From Baffinella frigidus (taxonomy: Eukaryota > Cryptophyceae > Cryptomonadales > Baffinellaceae): DNA of 10,575 nt. Made by a program: the position numbers and the translations under genes. The notes beneath the pieces are model-generated. The model was not told the DNA's origin. It saw only the letters and a list, made by a program, of their open reading frames with translations, and ran no database searches. The first letter of the stretch is position 1; each line of letters begins with the position of its first letter. The stretch is from assembly GCA_026770585.1 (NCBI GenBank), contig MU646845.1, forward strand, positions 298,412 to 308,986, read 5' to 3'. This document shows, piece by piece, positions 6,625-10,575 of this stretch.

Positions 6625-7644
6625 TCACTCAGGATCGAGAGAGTGCATCTTTTTGCGGTGCGTCTCCAGGTTGCCGAATTGCGAGAAGGCCTTGCCGCAG
6701 GTGGTGCAGGCGAAGGGGCGGACGCCAGCATGCCGTCGCACGTGCAGAGTCAGGGTGCTGGACTGCGCGAAGGCCTTGGGACAGATGGTGCAGGCGTAGG
6801 GGCGGTCGCCAGAATGAGTGCGCGTGTGCTTTTTGAGGTCGCTAGCGTGCGAGAAGGCCTTGCCGCAGGTCGTGCAGGCGTAGGGGCGGTCGCCGGTATG
6901 GATGCGCATGTGAGCCGCCAGGTTGCCGGACTGCGCGAAGGCACTCTCGCAGATCGTGCAGGCGTAGGGGCGGTCGCCGTTGTGGGTGCGCGTGTGCTTC
7001 GCCAGACTGCTGGACTCCGAGAAGGCCTTGCTGCAGGTGGTGCAGGCGAAGGGGCGGTCGCCGGAATGGATGCGCATGTGTTTCGTCAGGCTGGTGGACA
7101 ACAGGAAGGCCTTGCCGCAGGTGGTGCAGGCGTAGGGGCGGTCGCCGGAATGGCTGCGCATGTGATACGACAGGTTGCTGGTCGTTGCGAAGGTCTTGCT
7201 GCAGGTGGTACAAGCGTAGGGGCGGTCGCCGGAATGGCTGCGCGTGTGCTTCGTGAGGTCGCCGGACTGTTTGAAGGCCTTGCTGCAGGTCGTGCAGGCG
7301 TAGGGGCGGTGGCCGGAATGGATGCGCGTGTGCTTCGTCAGGCTGCTGGACTGCTTGAAGGCCTTGCCGCAGGTCGTGCACTCAAAGTCCAGCTTGCCCC
7401 TCACACCGCCCCGCCCCCTCTTGCTCGACGCAGCAGAGCCTTCACCCCCGCCTTCAGTGGAAGACTCTTCCCGCTCCCGCTTGCGTCCGACCACCGCCCG
7501 ACCAATTGGCACGTCTCGCGCCACCTGAGAGAGCCACGCCAATTCACAAATCTCAGCACGTTTCGTACGAAGATGGAAACTGATCCAGGCAGCCTTTCTA
7601 ACAAGAAAACCTGCCGGTTGGCTCACAGACGTGCAAGTTTCCAC
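6625..7644 (-). CDS. Nine-finger C2H2 zinc-finger protein (ZNF2), 5' end incomplete
   Basis: Paralogue of ZNF1 in convergent orientation, 339 codons as drawn, probably a nuclear sequence-specific DNA-binding protein. Residues 53-86 (GRKREREESSTEGGGEG and following) match the ZNF1 N-terminal block and include a basic stretch usable as nuclear localisation signal. Nine fingers at 28-residue spacing (89-334) have CX2CX12HX3H framework and mostly S/TGDRPY linkers; the ninth ends H-X4-H, followed by SLDPE and the stop. All zinc ligands are intact. The drawn start at 7644 is GTG, not ATG. The frame is open from an in-frame TAA near 7677, and no ATG occurs before finger 3. In a eukaryote this points to an upstream exon. 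Candidate 3' splice sites are TTTTCTTGTTAG (exon from 7597) and CTCTCTCAG (exon from 7524, where clear homology to ZNF1 begins, also at a CAG and in phase 0). Confidence 0.85.
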   Translation of the reverse strand: METCTSVSQPAGFLVRKAAWISFHLRTKRAEICELAWLSQVARDVPIGRAVVGRKREREESSTEGGGEGSAASSKRGRGGVRGKLDFECTTCGKAFKQSSSLTKHTRIHSGHRPYACTTCSKAFKQSGDLTKHTRSHSGDRPYACTTCSKTFATTSNLSYHMRSHSGDRPYACTTCGKAFLLSTSLTKHMRIHSGDRPFACTTCSKAFSESSSLAKHTRTHNGDRPYACTICESAFAQSGNLAAHMRIHTGDRPYACTTCGKAFSHASDLKKHTRTHSGDRPYACTICPKAFAQSSTLTLHVRRHAGVRPFACTTCGKAFSQFGNLETHRKKMHSLDPE

Positions 7645-8141
7645 CCTATCTACGACAGGGTATGAGTGGGATTTTTAAACACACGCGTTCGTGATAAGAG
7701 GGTTCAGATGGCTTATCGTGGTACAGATTTTTCAAATTCCGGCGGCAAAGAGCTCTAATTCCCATCACTTTTGGCGTGTTTCCCGGGTAGAATCAACTTT
7801 ACTCGAACATAGTCAAGTAAAATGAAATTCCTAGGAATGTTCAACTTGTGACCTGGCGTGGACGGTCAACACCAGACTCTCCTCCACAAGCACAAAACGA
7901 TGTTGTTGTCCTCACTTTATGGCAGTCTCGGAATCGAATTCAGCGAGTTTTGCACATGTCACGGTAAGCGTGAATTGCCACACGAGAATGCAAGAGGGGC
8001 CTACTTGAAACCGCGATACAATCTTTGTGTAGCAACTTTCATATCCGTTGGAGCCATTCCATGCTTTCAGTGCACAGTCACGGGCTTGTAACACCCTATC
8101 CCGGTGCAATTGTTTACAACCCCACATGTAAATAGGTCCCT
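7645..8141. other. Upstream region of ZNF2; no gene identified
   Basis: About 500 bp with no recognisable gene; it may hide the ZNF2 promoter and first exon on the minus strand. Visible structure is a 12-bp perfect palindrome ATTCCTAGGAAT (about 7825-7836) inside a TGAA...TTCA frame, and a short hairpin TTTACA / TGTAAA (8113-8132). Open frames on both strands show no domain. Confidence 0.4.
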
Positions 8142-8385
8142 CTATTGTAGATTTCGGGTTAGCGCGGAATTCACTGCAGGTCGGCGGATCAAAAAAAAAT
8201 CGAAACATCGCATTGATGTTTACGTCAATCGAAACGTTTGTGCTATCTTACGCATGGATTTGATGACAAGATCGCGACTCCCACCCATAACATGTCACAA
8301 AATGAATCATTCACACATTTTTTCGTTGCCCGATCCCCCGACCTGATCTCGAAAAAAATCGCACTAACCCGAAATGTACAATAGC
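8142..8385. mobile_element. 244-bp TIR element (candidate MITE)
   Basis: Inverted ends at 8142-8166 (CTATTGTAGATTTCGGGTTA...) and 8361-8385 match at 23 of 25 positions. A second matched block lies further in: GCAGGTCGGCGGATC at about 8176-8190 against GATCCCCCGACCTGATC at 8333-8349. The interior holds a poly-A run and a 7-bp hairpin AAACATC / GATGTTT (8203-8221). No coding capacity and no clear target duplication. Confidence 0.72.
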
Positions 8386-8524
8386 ATTCTCGAGTGGTGG
8401 TGCTGTCGTATTGGGTCTTTTGTTTCCGTGGAACCGGTGACCCCGCCCTCAGCATAGCACAGAACCGAAAGCTGATTATGCTGAGATGTTCGGGGCATCC
8501 CTTCGACACTCCACTACCCCTTGA

Positions 8525-8629
8525 AGGTGGCTCAAATAGTGCTCTGGGGTATTTTCGATTTACCTTGGATCGGGGTGACCCCGATCCAAGGTAAATCGAA
8601 GACCTTCCAGGGCACTATTTGAGCCACTT
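8525..8629. mobile_element. 105-bp near-perfect palindrome (foldback)
   Basis: The two arms (8525-8576 and 8578-8629) pair around a single central G at 8577. The inner 23 bp on each side (8554-8576, 8578-8600) pair perfectly, and the outer arm GGCTCAAATAGTGC pairs with GCACTATTTGAGCC. Such a structure is typical of a short foldback MITE, or could be an inverted-repeat RNA precursor. No target duplication was identified with confidence. Confidence 0.75.
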
Positions 8630-8660
8630 GGGAGGGCTGGTGGCTCGCTAACGCCCGAGA

Positions 8661-8732
8661 CCTCCTGAACCATTGCCTCGAGGACAGTGTCCATTACATC
8701 CCGCCCAGTCCTCGAGGCTTTGGTTCAGGAGG
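8661..8732. repeat. 72-nt long hairpin
   Basis: CCTCCTGAACCA (from 8661) plus GCCTCGAGGAC pairs with GTCCTCGAGGC plus TGGTTCAGGAGG (ending 8732), with three mismatched pairs over 27 bp and an 18-nt loop (8688-8705). It starts 32 bp after the palindrome at 8525-8629. It is unrelated to it in sequence, so it is a second foldback or a small-RNA-like hairpin. Confidence 0.65.
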
Positions 8733-8767
8733 CGAAGGCATGTGTAAGCCAAGAAACCAAGCGAGGG

Positions 8768-9509
8768 GAGAGGGGAGAGGCAGTGGCGGGGTGGGCTCTG
8801 TACCCGTGTGTCCCACATCCGGCGAACGAGCCCCCATAACCTGGTTGAGAGACCATGCTTCAGCGCTTTGCGGCTTGAGGGGCCGCGGTCCACGCGAGTG
8901 TGTGCAATGGTGGGCGTATTGGTTGGAGCTGGGCGATGCATTCTAGTAGGAGGGTCGCACGCTAATGGTCCAGGCTTGCGAGCGCAGACATCGGTCGGGT
9001 TTCAGGGTGCAGGATTCAGTGTTCCGTGTTCAGTGTTCAGTGTTCAGTGTTCAGTGTTCAGTGTTCAGTGTTCAGTGTTCAGTGTTCAGTGTGCAGTGTT
9101 CAGTGTTCAGTGTTCAGTGTTCAGTGTGCAGTATTCAGTGTTCAGTGTTCAGTGTTCAGTGTGCAGTGTTCAGTGTTCAGTGTTCAGTGTGCAGTGTTCA
9201 GTGTTCAGTGTTCAGTGTGCAGTGTTCAGTGTTCAGTGTTCAGTGTGCCGTGTTCAGTGTTCAGTGTTCAGTGTGCAGTGTTCAGTGTTCAGTGTTCAGT
9301 GTGCAGTGTTCAGTGTTCAGTGTTCAGTGTTCAGTGTTCAGTGTTCAGTGTTCAGTGTTCAGTGTTCAGTGTTCAGTGTTCAGTGTTCAGTGTTCAGTGT
9401 TCAGGGTTCAGGGTGTACCCCGTGAAGCCAGTTTGCCGATCCTCCTCCACCACTTTCCTCCTGATGTCAGGTCCGTGTGATCAGAATAGTGCCGGCGCTT
9501 GCATTGGCC
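8768..9509 (-). repeat. Minisatellite module, copy 3 (inverted)
   Basis: Read on the minus strand the blocks follow the same order as copy 2: GGCCAATGCA (from 9509), CACACGGACCTGACATCAGG (9476-9457), the CACCCTGAAC edge, the CACTGAA array, CACCCTGAAACCCG (9011-8998), AGCTCCAACCAATACGCCCA, GCTGAAGCATGGTCTCT, AACCAGGTTATGGGGGCTCG, and similarity fading near 8768. This copy lacks the TIR element and the CCCGTA insertion of copy 2, so it shows the uninterrupted structure. No gene is supported within it. Confidence 0.82.
9015..9415. repeat. TTCAGTG heptamer minisatellite with 28-bp higher-order unit
   Basis: About 57 tandem TTCAGTG units, the complement of the array at 1462-1795. A variant unit with TGC in place of TTC recurs at 9092, 9127, 9162, 9190, 9218, 9246, 9274 and 9302, giving spacings of 35, 35, 28, 28, 28, 28 and 28 bp. 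From about 9309 onward the units are homogeneous, ending in TTCAGGG units. Plus-strand frames are all open and are not genes. Confidence 0.97.
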
Positions 9510-10260
9510 CTGCAATCCATAGGAAAATAACATTGTATTCCCTTGTGCAATCTGTCGAAGCGTTGGGCGCTGCCGCCACGGGGAAAGAGATCCACGTTGT
9601 GGTGCAGGGTCGGGCAAGAAAGGCAACGCGGGGCGGGCGGGGTGCTGACCCTTGCGGGTCGGTGGCGGTCGGACGAATCCCCCCTTTGTTGCGGAGAAGA
9701 ACCTGGTTGTTCGCAGAGAAGCAGATTCAGGTTCAGCCTCCCCCGTACGTAACATTGAGAGAAGGTTGGCGATCAGCACCGTCAATGGGAAGATCTCTGG
9801 CAAACGAACCACTGGAAAAAATCACAGCGGGCCAAGGAGCACTTCCTTATCTCCAGACCATCTCAGCCTCTTCGCGCAGCAAGTGGTGAATCGGTGCAGG
9901 CAGGATCAGGGGCCGCACCTGCCCAGGAACATCCGCCGCCCCATCCCGCCCCCACAGCCCCCCCCCACCCTGTAGACGTAGACATCGCCTCCCTGTGCAT
10001 GGACCCCCCAGCCCCGTGGGAGCGCTGCGGGCGACGCTGGCAGGAGATGTGTTCGAGGCGCTGAGCGAGATGCTCGAAACGAGGAGAATGAGCACCACGG
10101 CGCAGCGCAGCTCAGGTTGCAGCGTGTGGAGCCTGCGCGCTGTCGTCGGCGGCGTCTCTGGCGGGGGTTCTGAGAGTCGACAGCGTCTCGTGGCCGCTTG
10201 GTCGGCGCCCCCGCCGCGTGCGACGGCCATCGATTTTTCGCGAATCCGACTGTAAAGCGA
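9510..10260. other. GC-rich segment, coding status unresolved
   Basis: About 750 bp of GC-rich sequence have several long open frames on both strands, for example 9652-9975 (+), 9995-10255 (+) and 9847-10368 (-). None contains a domain I recognise. The plus-frame stretch near 10040-10100 (DVFEALSEMLETRRMS) looks helix-forming and could be genuine coding, but the frame does not connect with its neighbours. Decayed gene exons, an intron-split gene running off the window, or chance openness in GC-rich DNA are all possible. I do not call a gene. Confidence 0.3.
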
Positions 10261-10575
10261 CTGGTTTGTAAAGCCACTCCTCTTGATCGTAGTCGTGTTT
10301 GAAACGAAAAATAACGAAATAACACCCCAAGAGAAGAGACTTTTATTGAACTTATGACGTCGGACCATAAACTTAAGGCGTCCAGAGAGGGCTCGAAATT
10401 AAAAACCTAAAGGACCTAAAGGACGAACTAAGACCAGTAAATGCTTCTTAATTAAATGACCTAAAGACCTAAATGTACAACCGAGTCTACCTACCTTAGC
10501 GTCGGAGGTACTCGCTTCACGGCTTTGCTTGCCATCACTAACTCAAACTCAACGATCTCCAACTCAGTGGGAGGG
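10261..10575. other. AT-richer right edge, no gene seen
   Basis: I recognise no gene. CCTAAAGGACCTAAAGGAC at 10406-10424 repeats the doubled 9-mer found at both ends of element X and is preceded by GCTCGA, as at the X right end; it may be a diverged X terminus. A decayed ACCTAAAGACCTAAA follows near 10460. A short direct repeat TGTAAAGC spans 10252-10275. Confidence 0.4.

Noticed and set aside
7858-8509. Several 66-98-codon ORFs on both strands between ZNF2 and the palindrome
   Set aside because: They overlap each other and the TIR element at 8142-8385, have no recognisable domain, and are of a length expected by chance.
9015-9415. CRISPR array
   Set aside because: The repeats are contiguous 7-mers without unique spacers, there are no cas genes, and the context is eukaryotic.
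8808-9889. Long open frames encoding FSVQCSV repeats on the plus strand (and the equivalent on the minus strand at 1389-1720)
   Set aside because: A 7-bp repeat without an in-frame stop keeps all three frames open and yields the same heptapeptide in each. The frames merely translate the minisatellite and module flank.

Overview
The window is eukaryotic nuclear DNA: gene-poor, packed with foldback transposon remnants, minisatellites and degenerate plant-type telomere heptamers (CCCTAAA), with two C2H2 zinc-finger genes. Bacterial features (operons, Shine-Dalgarno sites, tight gene packing) are absent. The telomere heptamer, the mixed base composition and the very GC-rich third codon positions of the finger exons would suit a unicellular alga, but the sequence alone does not fix the lineage.

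Layout. 1-126 is a (TA)n microsatellite. About 530-1275 and 1366-2310 hold two same-direction copies of a composite repeat ('module'): a conserved 5' flank, a heptamer minisatellite, then a conserved 3' flank. The second copy contains a 180-bp TIR element. 2395-2773 is a PIF/Harbinger-type MITE with perfect 25-bp TIRs and a TAA target duplication. 3032-4063 (+) encodes a nine-finger C2H2 protein (ZNF1). 4177-6175 is a transposon cluster: four copies of a 118-bp TA-flanked foldback MITE (A-D), and a ~1-kb element with long TIRs (element X) that has MITE B nested exactly in its right end. 6338-6486 is another TIR element. 6625-7644 (-) encodes a second nine-finger protein (ZNF2), convergent with ZNF1. 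8142-8385 is a TIR element, 8525-8629 a near-perfect palindrome and 8661-8732 a long hairpin. 8768-9509 is a third, inverted module copy whose heptamer array has a 28-bp higher-order period. 9510-10575 has no gene I can recognise.

The two zinc-finger genes are paralogues: same N-terminal block, same finger count and spacing, diverged DNA-contact residues. They are presumed nuclear sequence-specific DNA-binding proteins. ZNF1 appears to carry a one-base deletion in an A-run in its last finger, replacing the final His ligand and tail. ZNF2 has no in-frame ATG ahead of its fingers, so its first exon is probably missing from the call. Modules and ZNF genes are arranged roughly mirror-wise around position ~5340-5540, so the window may be an old inverted duplication later filled by transposons. 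Nothing here is a complete autonomous transposon: I see no transposase or reverse transcriptase.
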